From NCBI GenBank assembly GCA_907164885.2, contig OU015495.1, positions 96,829,332 through 96,893,331 of the forward strand: a stretch of 64,000 nt of DNA. Direction: 5' to 3'. The first letter of the stretch is position 1; each line of letters starts with the position of its first letter. The position numbers were made by a program, and so were the translations under genes. The notes under the pieces are model-generated. The model was not told where the DNA came from. It was given only the letters and a program-made list of their open reading frames with translations, and made no database searches. Shown here piece by piece: positions 49,473-63,739 of the stretch. The DNA is from Dolomedes plantarius. Its lineage: Eukaryota > Arthropoda > Arachnida > Araneae > Dolomedidae.

Positions 49473-52330
49473 TCAATATTTACAGTAATACCAGAGCAGA
49501 TCATGAGGCGACCCCCCCCCCCCCCAATTCATTTCACTCAACTTGCGTAGCGGACAGATAGGATCTTTAAGCAGATCAATACAATGCAATTTTAAATGTA
49601 GGTAGTAATGTCCCGTCAGCAGTATAACACTGGTGACACCAATGACCGCAGGAAAAGTTGTAGGTATCCTATCTCTGTCTGTCAAAAGAGTACAAAAGCA
49701 CTTACACTAGGCAGTGTCCCTATAATTTGATAATGTTGTATTTCTAATAAGCTCTTTAACAATCTGTAATGTTGAGCAGCGGTAATAGGGGAGAAGTTGG
49801 AGAATTTTAGCGCCAGCTTTTGCCAAGTAATCAGCCTTCTATTTTCAGTAAATCCCACAGTGATTCGGAATCCATTGGAGAACGACTTTTTCCTCAATTT
49901 ACCTATGATTGCTCAACTTCTCTTTAAAATTGTAGAGAAGCTCGAATTGTAATAATTTTATCCGTAGCTTTAAAATTATTACAATCCTGTATAGAAAGAG
50001 CCATGGTGGCCGATTGAGAATCTATGATAAACACGTTATCTTCGGGAAAGTCTACTTGTTTATCAATTGCTAAAGAGACAGTAGCAATCTCTCCGTGATA
50101 GTTGTCCCAATATTTTCATCATCCCAGAAGATCTTAAAACTAGCCAAATAAATACCTTTTCAAGTGTTCCTAGTCGCATTTTCAGCCGAATCATCTGTAT
50201 AAACATGCAGCCAGGTTTCAGGTGAGTATCTTTCGTGGATGGTAGCTAAAGTGACAACTTTTAGATGTGGGATGAGAGAGTAGCGTTTATTAGTATGTTA
50301 ATCGAGTTCCAATTATATCGCAGCCAGATTTAGATCATTGAGGTTAAACCAGACCCTAGGGAAAGACAAGCTATCGGGTGTGGGGATATCATAAGCGTCG
50401 TACAACTCTCCAATTGTTTAAAGAGAAGTTCTCTAGGTTATAAGTCTTTCCTTTGCTGGTCTATAAGAGGTCAAAAAAATGTCTTTTCTCAAGATCTTTT
50501 CAGTGAGGTTAAGAGCTCTCCTTTGCCTTGTACGACTCTGAGGCTCCAAGCCAGTTTGCAACTCCATAGCAACTATTGGAGTTGACTTTGCTCTACCTGT
50601 AGCATTCTTAAGAGTCAATTCTGGACAACATCAAGTTTAGATTTATTTGTTTCAGATGTTACAATAAAAACCTCCTCAACATATATGACAGTCAGTCTCG
50701 CATAGGTCTTATAAGTGATAATGAGAACATCGTGGTTACAACCCCAAGGAACACCCGCCAATCTCTTTAATAATTTAGATCTTGAGAGTTCAATGGCCTT
50801 TCCTCCCTGTCCGTTACAGTTAACTTAAAATCAAGGTCTATATCTAGAGAAGTGGAAATTTCTGTCCTCAGTAAAGACTTATCTATCTCCATTGCACAGC
50901 CTTATAATATCTGGTTTCATGCTAAGGGTAAACAGATAAGTAGTGTTATCCAAATTGATAACCATTTCGTTTTCCTCTCTCCAATTCTTTAGTAAACTCA
51001 ATGCCTGTTGAAGTCCATCCCCAAATGCTCGAAAATTTGAGCCAATAGTCCAGAAAACCGAGCCATCTGAAAAAGCAGAGTCTGAACCCCTGGCATACTT
51101 CTGCTTAGCACTTCAACATTGCTATTAATTACGATGTTTGAAGAGACAGAGCTCAAAACACACAGAAGTGGAAGCCCCTGTCTTGTATGTCTATAAGTAG
51201 ACACTTTTTTCCATATTTATTTTTTATGAATCTTTGATGTAGAACACTTTTTATCCAATTGTAAAGTTACCCTATACATCAATAGAAATAAGTTTCTTCA
51301 CAAGTTTTTTTTCTCCATACTGTAGCGAACGCACTTTTAAAGTCTACAAACACTACAAGGGTACTTTCCTTTTTCTTGTAAGCAATGTATAGAGAATAAG
51401 CTACTTTTACCCAGACTTGGGTGTATATAATTTGAAGTGGCACTCTAAATGAATTGGATACACAGTTTATACATGGAACGATGTTTATTAATACCTTTAC
51501 ACATGAAGGTTTTGTTTTACAACAATAAGCATACGTACTACTTGTACGGATATATAAATGCAGCTTTCAAGAACAATATATTTTTCAATACTCACGAACA
51601 GTAAGTCAACCAGCAGTTCTGCCACGTAAACTTTGGGCCCCCTAAGCACAATCGCAGGTTAACACCCGGAGCTGCTTACCTCGTAGCTCCCTCTCGCTTG
51701 CGTAACAACTCTTAACTCGCTTATCTATCTACCTCCTTCTTTAATCAAGCTGCTTGGTATTTATACCAAGCGCGTATGCCGAAATTTGCATATCTCAAGC
51801 AGCTTCTTTAATTTATTCACTTAAAAGTTCGATTCTTTTGAAGCGAATCTTATGTATACCTTACCTCTTGCGTAATAGGGAACCTCTTGCGTAATAGGGA
51901 AAATTTGTTCGACTCTATTTCTATATTTTCTGAAGCCGGCTTAACGATAAGAAATAATCTTTCTATTCTCCAGAATACTACCACAGGATTCACAATCAGC
52001 CTCTTTAATAATTTACACATGGTGTTGGTGAGAGAAATTGGATAACAACTATATATGTCGTCCACGGGTTTATTTGGTCCAGGATTGGGTATGACCTCAG
52101 CCATTTTCCAACATATTGGTCGTACCTTCTCCCAGGATAAATGAACATATTTTAATGAGAAATTTTTTCTTTTCGCCTAGGAGGTAGTAAGAACTCCCGG
52201 AGAACACAATCTGAACACCATGACAGAACACAAGAGGGTCTTCACTCTTGCCTTTAACCATTGCATCAAGTTCTGCCTCAAGTTCCGTTATAGTAAAATT
52301 AGTGTTATGAAAAGATTTGATATTAGGATA
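49473..52330 (-). pseudogene. Non-LTR retrotransposon (LINE) ORF2 fossil: RT and RNase H
   Basis: Read from 52330 leftwards: FTITELEAELDAMVKGKSED (start of the RT region), WKMAEVIPNPGPNKPVDDI...CYPISLTNTMCKLLKRLI (RT fingers), then after an insertion TLVVFVDFKSAFATVW (RT motif with catalytic Asp). TRQGLPLLCVLS and MPGVQTLLF follow; the FADD motif is lost here to frameshift. The thumb region includes ATGRAKSTPIVAMELQTG and RRALNLTEKILRKD. Next are VFIIDSQSATMALS (RNase H DSQSA) and, near 49473-49685, LTGHYYLHLKLHCIDLL...CPLRKLSEM, the tail that ends I/R1/Jockey-type ORF2 proteins. Many frameshifts and stops. The endonuclease is not visible. A C run at 49509-49521 interrupts the last motif. Confidence 0.82.
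51424..51845 (-). repeat. LTR-like insertion inside the LINE
   Basis: The LINE reading is interrupted between the RT fingers and palm by about 420 bp that contains, on the minus strand, a TATA-like GGTATAAATACCAAGC, then a C/T- and G-rich leader and an AATAAACATCG-like signal. It has a solo-LTR layout. GTATA occurs at both edges (about 51422 and 51854) and could be a 5-bp target duplication, but TG...CA borders do not fit cleanly. Confidence 0.4.

Positions 52331-54090
<1,760 letters not shown>

Positions 54091-54121
<31 letters not shown>
54091..54121. repeat. (TA)n microsatellite
   Basis: Continuation of the TA array on the right of the Helitron. Confidence 0.9.
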
Positions 54122-54124
<3 letters not shown>

Positions 54125-57100
54125 AAATATATATATATTCTCTATAGCAATGGTTCCGAAAAAAGTGGCAGTTTTGAGGGGTGGTTGTCAAAAAGAGGTT
54201 TCTTTCATAACATTGGCTCTATGGATTGTTTAATCAGCTCTTATAAAATATGACCATTTAAAGGGTTCGCCCGCTGGAGAAATTTCAATATATATATAAT
54301 ATTTATTTAAACAAAAAATTAAACAAACAATAATATTTGAACAAAATTATATTTATAATATAATTTTGTTTTATTTTGTGTAGTATTCTAAGTAACGCGT
54401 TTAAATAAATACATATATACCATCTTATTTTTATATTTCAAATTATTCAATCATTTAAGTTTACTACGTACTAACATACAGCATAAAAAATTTTATAATT
54501 TAATATTTAAATATAATCAAGGCTTTTAAGTACGTCAGGGCATGTACATGTTTTATTTCAGTTCGAGCGTGCAGTGATAAATCGACGATAAATCTTTTTA
54601 GAAGTCTTTAATTTTACCTATTTAAATTACATATTATATTTTGAACATGATTCAATGTTTTGAAGATGTTTGTACACTTCTTTGTTCAAATGCTGAGTGT
54701 GGATGGCACGTCATTACCGGATAATCACAGGATTAGGATGGGAATTAATACCTGAAAAGATATAGCAAATTATAAATAATGATTTTTATAAAATATTTTT
54801 TTTAGATTTCGCTTTCATTTAAAATCTATTGCAATATTACAATCTATAAAGTTGTAAAAATATATCAACGCATTGTAAGAGCTTTGAATCTGTTCCCATT
54901 ACGTACAATATCGGACAAATATTTATCTACACCTTTTTGTTCCATTTTGGAACTCGTAGAGGCCATTAGAAAGTTTTCCCTCTCATTTTTACCACTTCTT
55001 TAGACTTGTTACTAAGATTAAATTAACAATGAAGTCATCCCTGAAATATCCGAGAGAACTTGCATGCAGAGTTTAATATGAATTAAACACAGTTTGACTG
55101 TGCGTTTTTACCAACTTGAAAAAAAAAAAATTTGAAAACTGCTCATCCACGAATGAAAAACTTTCTTGTTGATGCGTAGGAAACTGAATTAACTTGCAAC
55201 ATTTTATTTCATATCCTAATTTTGGTTAGCTAAAGGGATAGTTTATCTTTCCTTTTGCAGTGATATGTTTATTTTATAGTTATGGAGAGGTCACCTAGTG
55301 ACTCGGTATAATGGGACATAATCATGCCTAACCCAAATCATTTGTATAATAAGTGGTAGAGCAAGGGCAACTTTTGAGATTTTATTACAATTCAAATTGT
55401 TCGTTTAAATCAGACTCTGTGGGTTCAAATTCCTAGTTTGGTGAGGTTTGCTTGTGGCCGTGTGCAGTCGGTTAAATCCACCGACTATTTTGTAGTTAAT
55501 TGTACGATTCAAATGGATGGAAATTTCCTATGGATGTCAAACTTTTCATTGACCCCCAGTACCAAATCCAGCGGATTTGAGCATGAATGTTTATTCCCAG
55601 AGCTATTCGGATTTCTTTTGAAAAAGTTGTTTTTAAATATTCTATTTGTTCTTTTGTTGCAAAAGATTACGTATAATACCCAGTATGATATTTTCTCAGT
55701 CATATGATCATACACTGTATTCTATGATCGTGTTTGTGTATGCTATAATCCTTTGATAGTGTAGCAAAATATGGTAATATACATATTACTTAGCATGATC
55801 TTATGATACCAAGATTTGTTGTCCATTAGGCTGTTGAGCTAGGGTATATGCTAATATTTAATTACGCTGAAATTGGTCCTCTGAGCCAGCGTCTTGGTGT
55901 ACAAAAGCTACTATTGGTGTGGGTGTCTAAGACCTCATGTAATCGGATTAAAACTGTAAGTGACCCATTTTCAGACTTTGTCTTTATGAGAGTGCCTATT
56001 AAAAACCTATGCAAATTGGGATTAGGGAGTGCCTTTATAATTAATATCTATTGATTAATTGTCGATCTATAGTGTCATCCTGCTCTATTGATTTTCTTTG
56101 TATAACTGAAGGAGATTCACAAAGTTGCCGAACTTCTAGGATTCTCCAGCCACCAGATCTTGGATTCGCGATCTGCAGTAGGCATGGGTATTTGCTGCTA
56201 GTGGTGGTTTTCATAGACCCAATTCACACAGAGAAGATGTGGCGCAGACATCTGCCCGAGGCGTGGCGGACATTTCACGATCACTTCTATGTAAACAAAC
56301 TGCACAATTCACACTGAGGCGGCATGGCACGGGCGTGCCCTCTGAAGGTCAGTTCCGCGTCTCTTTCTAGCTCAAGTGACACTCAGAAGCTACGTGTGGC
56401 GAAGACTTACATAGACACAAGTAGCGTGCTCTGTTAATTATCAAAATGCTTGACGATAATGACTTCAACGTGCAATTTTGTGAAATCTTTGAGACGTTTC
56501 CTGAATTGTGTGATTTTAATCGTTCGAATTATTACAATCGCAGTGTATGCTTTTGTAATTACCTCAATGTAATTAACACCCAATTGTCTGTATAAACTGG
56601 GGATCTCCACTTAGTAGCATTTTTCTATAAACTGTCCTCAACTTTGTTCAATATATGCAAGAAACATGGTTGAGACATTCTGTAAAAATTTTGAAAACGT
56701 TCGGGTTAGGTTTCCAACTCTTTCAACACGTCATTAATCCCACACTTCCTCACCCTCTGAAGGGGACAAGGGAACTTCTACCTCGTTTTTTAAAATTTTC
56801 AATTTTTATCGGTACATACAAAATGCGAATAGTTAATACTATTTTTTTTACCACATTGGAGACACTTAGAATTCACAAATAAGTATTTTCGCGTTAAATA
56901 AAGCCTTTTTTCAATTTTTTAAAAATGTCAACATTTTTAAAATGGTCCGTGTGCTTTAATTTCCTTTTGATTTCTTATAAATTTATCAGAAATGGTTATT
57001 GATGTTATTTTGGCCATTCAAGCCGGCAGACTGAATCATTCCCTTGTAACGTATCATGAAACATTCAGAAATTAAGTTGAACACAATTAATAAGAAAGAG
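54122..57100. other. No recognised gene
   Basis: AT-rich to 55.4 kb. 56.1-56.4 kb is GC-richer (GAGGCGGCATGGCACGGGCG) with an 88-codon frame (56051-56317) that has no recognised domain. The right end may include the 5' LTR of the BEL element, but I could not match it to the 3' end. Confidence 0.4.
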
Positions 57101-57496
57101 TAATTTATTCTAAAGTTATATTGTTGCTGGTAATTAACTGTTGTGTCTGCCATTCTTGATTTGTGCTCTTACTGAACATCAAACGTGGAAACTCCAATTC
57201 GTCAATTCTAACGTTGGTTCCTTTCTGCATTTCGAACGGTTGATTCAACTGCAATTCGAACCTTCCCTTGTTTGAGTGGGGTGTTTGGAAGCGTAATTCT
57301 TTGGTTTCGCTTCGCGTTGGTTCCCTTGTGCGTGTCAAACGGCTGCGTCTCCTACGTTTAACTTTGATTTTTCTTTCGAGTGGGGTGTCGGAAGGAGGAA
57401 TTTTTTCATCTCGTATCTTGGGTTGTAAGATGGAATTCAAACAAAGAACCTTAAAACCTTAAAACAAAGACCGAGGGTGATATTCAAAATTTAAAT

Positions 57497-58567
57497 TTGG
57501 CAGAATTAGAGATTAGGAAAAATCGTTTTGTCGAATTAACAAATGAAATAAAAGGTATTTTCAACTCAATAATAACTAACTCTAAGGATGAAGAAATAGA
57601 CGATTATTCTGTTGAAAAAGATGACTTTTTGGACGTTTTAGAACAGATGCTGGCTCTTATTGGTACAAACATTCATAAGAGTCATGGAGCTGAGCAACAA
57701 CCTAAAAGTTCAAATATTAAAAGTTCTGAGTCAGCAGATATAAAACTTCCCACGTTGTCCTTACCAACATTTTCGGGAACAATGGAAGATTGGTTAACGT
57801 TTTCTGATTTATTTCGAGCAACTGTTTCGGACAATCCAAACTTGACAGGAGCTCAAAAATTGCAGTACCTGAAGGGTGTTTTGAGGGATGATGCACAAAG
57901 GGTTATACATTCGCTACCCATTTCTAATAGTAATTTTCAAATTGCCTGTGACCTTCTAACCGAAAGGTACTTTAACAAACGGGAAATACTTTCCTCACTG
58001 ATTAAAAAACTCATTAACATAACACCAATCCATAACGAATCATGCACCCAAATGTTAAATTTAGTAGATACAACGAGGGAATTTGTGAGAACTTTAGAAT
58101 GTTTAAAATTCAAAATTGATCAAACTGCAGACACCTTTCTTATGTTTTCCATACTATTCAAACTAGATTCTAATACTAGAACTTGATTCGAAAGAACACT
58201 TAAAGTTGATGCAATACCTAAGTTAGATGATTTACTTCAATTTCTTTCAACTCATGCCAGATCAATCATGACAGCGAATCAATGTGCAAGGAAAAATTTC
58301 CAAAAAAAGGTAACATTAGTTGCGCCGAACATACAGCCCTAGTGTCTTCTCTGTCATAAGGAACATACCCTAAGTAAATGTGAAACATTCTCAAAAATTC
58401 AAGTTCTAAAGCGTTGGGAATTTGTTAAATCAAATAACGTTTGTTTCAACTGCTTAACACAATTTCACGGCGTTCAGGCTTGTAGAAGTAAATTCAAATG
58501 CCACACGTGCAAAAAACCTCATCACACATTGCTTCATATTGAAATTGTTAGTGGAAGAGGCAGTTAG
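57497..58567 (+). pseudogene. BEL/Pao gag region with zinc knuckles
   Basis: Gag would form the particle that packages element RNA. The frame runs from about 57497. It has a charged coil-like N-terminal part, then LPTLSLPTFSGTMEDWLTF, the conserved capsid motif of Pao-type gag (DUF1759), and LKGVLRDDAQRVI, then a helical region. Two knuckles follow: CLLCHKEHTLSKC (58346 on) and CFNCLTQFHGVQAC with CHTCKKPHHTLLH. Three stops interrupt the same frame: TGA 58184-58186, TAG 58340-58342 and TAG 58565-58567. No frameshift is needed in this section. The true start may lie upstream near 57434 (MEF...), because related gag proteins begin earlier. Confidence 0.8.
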
Positions 58568-58573
58568 GGAAAT

Positions 58574-59569
58574 ATGTCAAATTCAGGTGGGCTTTCTATA
58601 AATGCTCCCGTGTTTTCACCTACTTTTGTTCCCGAAGCAAGTGGTTCTAATGAAATGTTCGAAAATTCACGAACGGTAGATATTACATCTTGCATTTCAA
58701 ATGTTGGCCCTAGTGTTCAAATTCTGCTCTGCACAGCCGTCATTCGTGTAAGAGATATATGGGGTAATTATCAATTATGCAGATGTTTACTGGATAGTGG
58801 TAGTCAGGCGTCACTGATCACAAGTGAGTGTATCGAATTGCTGGGTCTAAGAAAACAAAAGGCGAATGTTCGTATTTCTTGTTTAGGCTCCGCAGGCACT
58901 CGAACAAATGGAATATCCCAAATTCAGTTCAGTCCACATTTTCCATCTCAGAGTTCCTTTAGTGCTAACGTGTACGTGGTGAACAAAATAGTGGGCGTGC
59001 TTCCGCACCAAGATTTGGATGCTTCATATTCTGAAATCTTTGGGGATCTCACTTTAGCTGACCCAACGTTTCACAAAAGTAGTCAGGTCGATATTCTTCT
59101 TGGAATCGATCTCACACTACTATTGTTAAAGGGTCAGACGTTGTCGATGGGGCAGGATAAGCCCTTTGCAATTCGGTCAGAACTTGGTTGGGTATTAGGT
59201 GGAAGAGCTTCTTCGTTAAGTCAAATTCTTCATGTAAATAACATTCAATTAGTGTCGGATGATCTAATTCATAAATTTTGGGATTCTGTTCCTCGAGCAA
59301 ATCCTCTAACTTCCTTAGAAAGATCTTGCGAAGAGCATTTTAAAGAGACACATTCGAGAAATGAAGAGGAGAGATACACAATTAGGTTACCATTTAAATC
59401 ATCTCCTATGCACTTAGGGGAGTCTAAACAAACAGCCATTCGTAGATTGATTGGTATAGAACGTCATATCGGGTCTGACCCGGAAAAATGCAATCAATAT
59501 AGACAGTTCATGAACGAATACTTAGAGCTAAATAAATCACATGGAAGTTGTTCCAGAAGCCGAGTATGA
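58574..59569 (+). pseudogene. BEL/Pao protease and linker
   Basis: In frame with gag. CRCLLDSGSQASLIT contains the aspartic protease active-site D-S-G, followed by the flap-like region and LLGIDLTLLL (58574-59150), as in DUF1758 proteases. FAIRSELGWVLGG and the linker to the RT come next. A frameshift at about 59540 ends this frame at 59569; the continuing polymerase frame starts at about 59541 (MEVVPEAEY). The protease would cleave the polyprotein. Confidence 0.85.
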
Positions 59570-60980
59570 TAAGGCTAATTCTTACTACTTGCCACACCAT
59601 GCTGTACTAAGCGACTTTAGTAGTACTACGAAACTGAGAGTAGTGTTTGACGGATCCAGCTAGACATCACCAGGACATTCACTAAATGACCTTCTCATGA
59701 CTGGTCCTCGGGTTCAGCCAGAACTTTACCCAATCCTAATTCAATTTAGAACCTTTCAAGTCGCTGTCTCTGCGGATGTTGAAAAAATGTTCCGACAGAT
59801 AAAAATACACGAAGAAGATGCTGATTGGCAACGAATTCTTTGGAGAAATTCACCTGAAGATGTTATTGCAGAAGATCGTCTCGTCAGTGTGACATGCGGG
59901 ACCGCCTGTGCACCATTCCTCTCTACAAGAACTTTAAAGCAACTTGGACTTGACGAAAAAGAAGAGTACCCAATTGTATCTAAGGCAACACTTCACAATT
60001 TTTATGTTGACGATCTTCTTGGAGGAGCTGCTACAAGGGAGGAAGCTATACAACTTGTAACAGAGTTGCAAGCAATGACGAGCAAGGGAGGCTTCCATCT
60101 TCGAAAGTGGTATTCAAATGATCCTTCTATTTTTCGTGAAGTTTCAATCGACTCCTCAGAAAACGATCTCGTTCATCTAGATGACAAAGACTGTAGTGTT
60201 CTAGGAGTCAAATGGTCACCCAAGCTAGATGTTTTCAAATTCGCAGTATTACCAGTTGAGATAAAGCTTACTTATACGAAACGAGAAGTACTATCTCAAA
60301 TCGCCCGAGTGTTCGATCCGCTTGGAATCTTGTCACCATGTGTAACTTTTATGAAAATCTTACTTCAAGAATTGTGGCAAGGGAAATTCTCTTGGGATCA
60401 ACCTCTTCCTGATGAACTATGCGCCACGTGGAGAACATTTCTGGAGGAACTTCATCTCCTCGAACTTTCAACTTTTCCTCGATATGTACTTAACTCTCAT
60501 GCTGAAGTAGAAATACATGCCTTTTGCGACGCTTCAGAGAAGGCATACGTTTCCTTTCAAGTCGCTGAGAAGTGCAGCGATATAGTCCGATGTATCTCTA
60601 TTGATTCAGTACGAGTCAAACTACTGACATCTAAAACTAGAGTGGCACCGCTCAAAGTACAATCCTTTCCGAGACTCGAGCTCTGTGCCTCACTTTTGTT
60701 GTCTAATTTGCTGCATTCAACACTCTCGTACCTGAACATTCCAGTCAAAAATAAATTTGCCTGGTCTGACTCCAAGATAACTTTAGCCTGGATCAACTCA
60801 GAGCCGAGAAGATGGCAGCCGTTCGTTGCAAATCGAGTAGCACAGATTCAAGAGCTAATGTCAAACTTGCAATGGAACTTTGTTTGTGGACTTGAAAATC
60901 CGGCTGATTGCGGTACAAGAGGTTTATCGCCATCAACATTTGTGAACTGCGAGTTGTGGTTGAATGGGCCGAAGTTGTAG
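59541..60980 (+). pseudogene. BEL/Pao reverse transcriptase and RNase H
   Basis: The frame from 59541 reads LRVVFDGSS, a TAG stop at 59661-59663, then LNDLLMTGPRVQPELY and VSADVEKMFRQIKI (first catalytic Asp), then FYVDDLL (the YVDD polymerase site). RT connection: LTYTKREVLSQIARVFDPLGILSP, a Pao hallmark (Peptidase_A17 domain). RNase H: HAFCDASEKAY, PRLELCASLLLS, WSDSKITLAWI and NPADCGTRG. The Ala-Phe-x-Ser/Thr/Arg region of the RT has lost part of the usual PF-x-A segment (APFLSTRTLKQL), as in relatives. The frame ends with TAG at 60978-60980, before the integrase. Confidence 0.9.
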
Positions 60981-61037
60981 AAGGATCCTTCGCTACCTAG
61001 TTCCAGGGTTGAAGAAGACAATCTATTATCACAAGAG

Positions 61038-62299
61038 TTGTCGAAAGAGGAAAAGAAACAAATCAAAATATCCATGCTACAAACGGTAAATGACACTTTC
61101 AAAACCGAGTATTTTCAGCGATATTCTTCTTGGGACAAACTGAAAAGAGTTTTTCCCTGGTGTCTTCGATTCGCCAGGAACTGTTCTATACCTTCTGAGG
61201 AAAGAAGGAAAACCTTTTTGACAACTGATGAATTGAATGACGCAGAAAAGACAATTGTGAAGATCGTACAACAAGTTCATTTCGGCTCAGAAATCTCGTG
61301 TATGCAGGCTGGGAGGCATCTAGCATCCAGCAGCAGAGTTCTTCCTTTAACACCGTTCATCGATAATTCTGGGTTACTTCGTGTGGGCGGCAGGTTGGAA
61401 AATTCAGTGCTTCCAGAAGAGCAGAAGCATCCCCTTCTTCTTCCTAAAAGTGACCATATCGTCGAGTTAATAATTACTCACTATCATCTCACGTTGCTAC
61501 ATGCTGGACCAGAACTACTTCAAGCAACGTTAAGAGAAAAATACTGGGTTCTTTCAGCTAGAGATACTGTCAGAAGAGTAGTGAGAAAATGCATTCCTTG
61601 CTTCAGAAATCGTCCAAAACTAGCTGAACAACTCATGGGAGACCTTCTAGAGTCCAGAGTTTGCCCTTCAATAGTATTCCAAAATACCGGTATTGACTTC
61701 GCTGGACCGTTTTTGACTCGAAGTTTCAAGGGAAGAGGAAGTCGGAATACCAAGTCCTACATCTGTGTATTCGTGTGCCTTGCAACCAAGGCAGTTCATC
61801 TAGAAGTGACTTGCCAACCAAAGCATTCATCGCTTGCTTAAAGAGATTCATAGCACGGAGGGGTAAGCCTGCAGAAATAATTTGCGATGGTGGCACTAAC
61901 TTCTGTGGGGCAAGTAGAGAACTTGCAAAAGAATTTCGAGAATTGATGATGGAGAACTCCATCTACCAGTTTCTTACTATGGACAACATCAATTGGCGTT
62001 TCAACCCCCCGGCAGCTTCACACTTCGGAGGCCTTTGGGAATTCATTGTTAAATCGTTCAAGTTCCACCTAAAGAGAGTCATAGGCACCTCGAGTGTTAC
62101 TTTCGAAGAACTTACTACCGTAACGTCCCAAATTGAAGCGTGTCTGAACTCTAGACCTCTTAGTGGAATTTCAAGTGATCCCAACGATTTACGTGCTCTT
62201 ACACCTGGACACTTTCTAATTGGGAAACCATTAACATCTCTACCTGAATTGCCAATTCCAGACAACATCAGCCACTGTGACCGTTGGCGTATGCTTTAG
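61038..62299 (+). pseudogene. BEL/Pao integrase
   Basis: The same frame continues after the stop at 60978. It shows the zinc-binding HHCC region (HYHLTLLHAGPELLQATLREKYW spaced to CIPCFRNRP; only the spacing is given here), then [10 protein letters not shown] (first catalytic Asp). A frameshift near 61808 moves to the frame of 61775-62299, which has [12 protein letters not shown] (second Asp) and [19 protein letters not shown] (catalytic Glu replaced in the motif GGLWE, which is the normal Glu). The frame ends with TAG at 62297-62299. The enzyme would insert element cDNA. Confidence 0.88.
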
Positions 62300-62302
62300 C
62301 GT

Positions 62303-62572
62303 ATGATTCAACATTTTTGGAATCGTTGGTCAAATGAATATTTGACAAAGTTACAATCCCGATCAAAGTGGCGCATTTCACAACAAAATCTGAACGTTGG
62401 TGATCTGGTATTGATAAAGCATGAGAACTTGTCTCCACTTCAATGGAAGTTAGGCCGAATTACAAAAACTTTCCCTGGAAAGGACAACAAGGTTCGTGTA
62501 GTTGACTTGAAAACTCAAACTGGTAAACTTTTGAGACCAATCTCGAAACTTTGTAAATTACCAATTTCCTGA
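62303..62572 (+). pseudogene. BEL/Pao pol C-terminal domain (DUF5641-like)
   Basis: It continues the integrase frame after the TAG at 62297. FWNRWSNEYLTKLQSRSKW and VGDLVLIKHENLSPLQWKLGRI are the conserved C-terminal segment of Pao polyproteins; it ends at a natural TGA at 62570-62572. The 3' UTR and polypurine tract follow. Confidence 0.85.
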
Positions 62573-62777
62573 ACATTCGAACCTATTTGCTTTTTAGTGC
62601 ATAACATGTTTAATTCTTATTTTTCAGCATTGTAGTGATTATCCTTCCATCTGTACTCATTATTAATTTAGTATTGCACCTTTCTTAATTTTCAATAGTT
62701 CTTGCATGTTAATTCTAAGTGATGTTCTAAACATTTCCATTGTTGAAACCCCCTCCGAGGTTTCAAGGGGGGCGGTA

Positions 62778-62945
62778 TGTTCAGTATATTCCATACAGTC
62801 CACTTGTCGATTGGCGCTGCGAGCGCTGTTTCATGTTTGTTTCTTTTCTCTGTAACCGTTACAAGTGGGCGTTTATGTTTACGTTCTGTATGGCTGTGTT
62901 CTGTTCGGCGTCGGTTACTGAGATGAATTACATTAAAATAAAATA
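62778..62945 (+). repeat. Probable 3' LTR (partial) of the BEL element
   Basis: It begins TGTTCAGTATATTCC immediately after the purine tract and TA. It is GC-richer than its surroundings (GCGCTGCGAGCGCTG) and ends near AAAATAAAATAATGAG. The right border is not defined by a CA plus duplication, so it may be truncated. Confidence 0.5.
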
Positions 62946-63120
62946 ATGAGTAGGTTGTTTTTTTCAATTCTAATTAAGTTATGAAACATTCTATGAACCA
63001 TTCTATGAACCATTCTAATGTATCCAGATGTAGTTATCGCAAAACTGGGCATTATTCTTTGAAATTGCAAATTTATCCAAATTTCTAGACCATGAAATGA
63101 AATGAAAAGATGCAAAAATG

Positions 63121-63177
<57 letters not shown>
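63121..63177. repeat. (TA)n(TG)n microsatellite
   Basis: About 19 TA units, then about 9 TG units, directly before the mariner-like terminus. Confidence 0.95.
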
Positions 63178-63179
<2 letters not shown>

Positions 63180-63739
63180 ACAATTATTGAGCTACATGAA
63201 AAAAAAACTTAATAACTTTCGAACCATTGGCGAGATTCTGTGGAAACGTGGCAGTTGAATGCAGGGCATGTTGGGATTTTTTTGAGCATGCGCACACGTA
63301 TTGTTGTTGTTCATTTTTCGTTTAAAATGTCGAAATACAGCGTTTCTCAGCGAATGGCAATCGCTTGGTCGCCATATTCGCCTGATCTCAACCCTTGTGA
63401 CTCATTTTTGTGGGGCAATATTAAAGACAAAGTTCACGGAAATAATCCCGAAACCATCGCTGAGCTTAAAACAGCCATTCAGGAGGTCATTGAAAGCATC
63501 TCGACACTTCAGTGAGTTTTGCAAAATTTTGCTCTTCGTCTGCGCCACATCATAGTCATTGATGGCAAGCATATCGAATATATCACAAGCTAAATCCGAT
63601 TACCTGTAGTCAAGGATCTCCAGCTAAGTACTTTTAAAATAAAAAAAAATGTTTGAACTTAGTAGTTTTTTAAACAATTTGATTTTTTAAAATTTTATAT
63701 AGCTCAATAATTGTAATCCTATATAGCTCAATAATTGTC

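Larger units (their letters stand above)
57100..62945 (+). mobile_element. BEL/Pao LTR retrotransposon, defective
   Basis: Domain order is gag, zinc knuckles, protease, reverse transcriptase, RNase H, integrase and a C-terminal domain, which is the BEL/Pao order and sequence type. A polypurine tract (AAGGGGGGCGG, 62765-62775) precedes TGTTCAGTATATTCC at 62778, the probable start of the 3' LTR, which runs to roughly 62945 (AAAATAAAATAA poly(A)-like region). A matching 5' LTR was not identified; 57100-57480 may be the leader. Six in-frame stops and two frameshifts are visible. BEL/Pao elements are classed as Belpaoviridae; no env-like gene is present. Confidence 0.88.

Noticed and set aside
49509..49521. 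Poly-C run as a functional element (also at 46788)
   Set aside because: Both interrupt otherwise recognisable transposon coding sequence and look like homopolymer expansion or sequencing error.
57105..57440. Arg/Lys-rich minus-strand frame upstream of gag
   Set aside because: It lies antisense to the BEL leader, has low-complexity composition and no domain, and is probably a shadow.
57100..57480. 5' LTR of the BEL/Pao element
   Set aside because: I could not match any part of this stretch to the sequence after the polypurine tract at 62778, so I did not call it.
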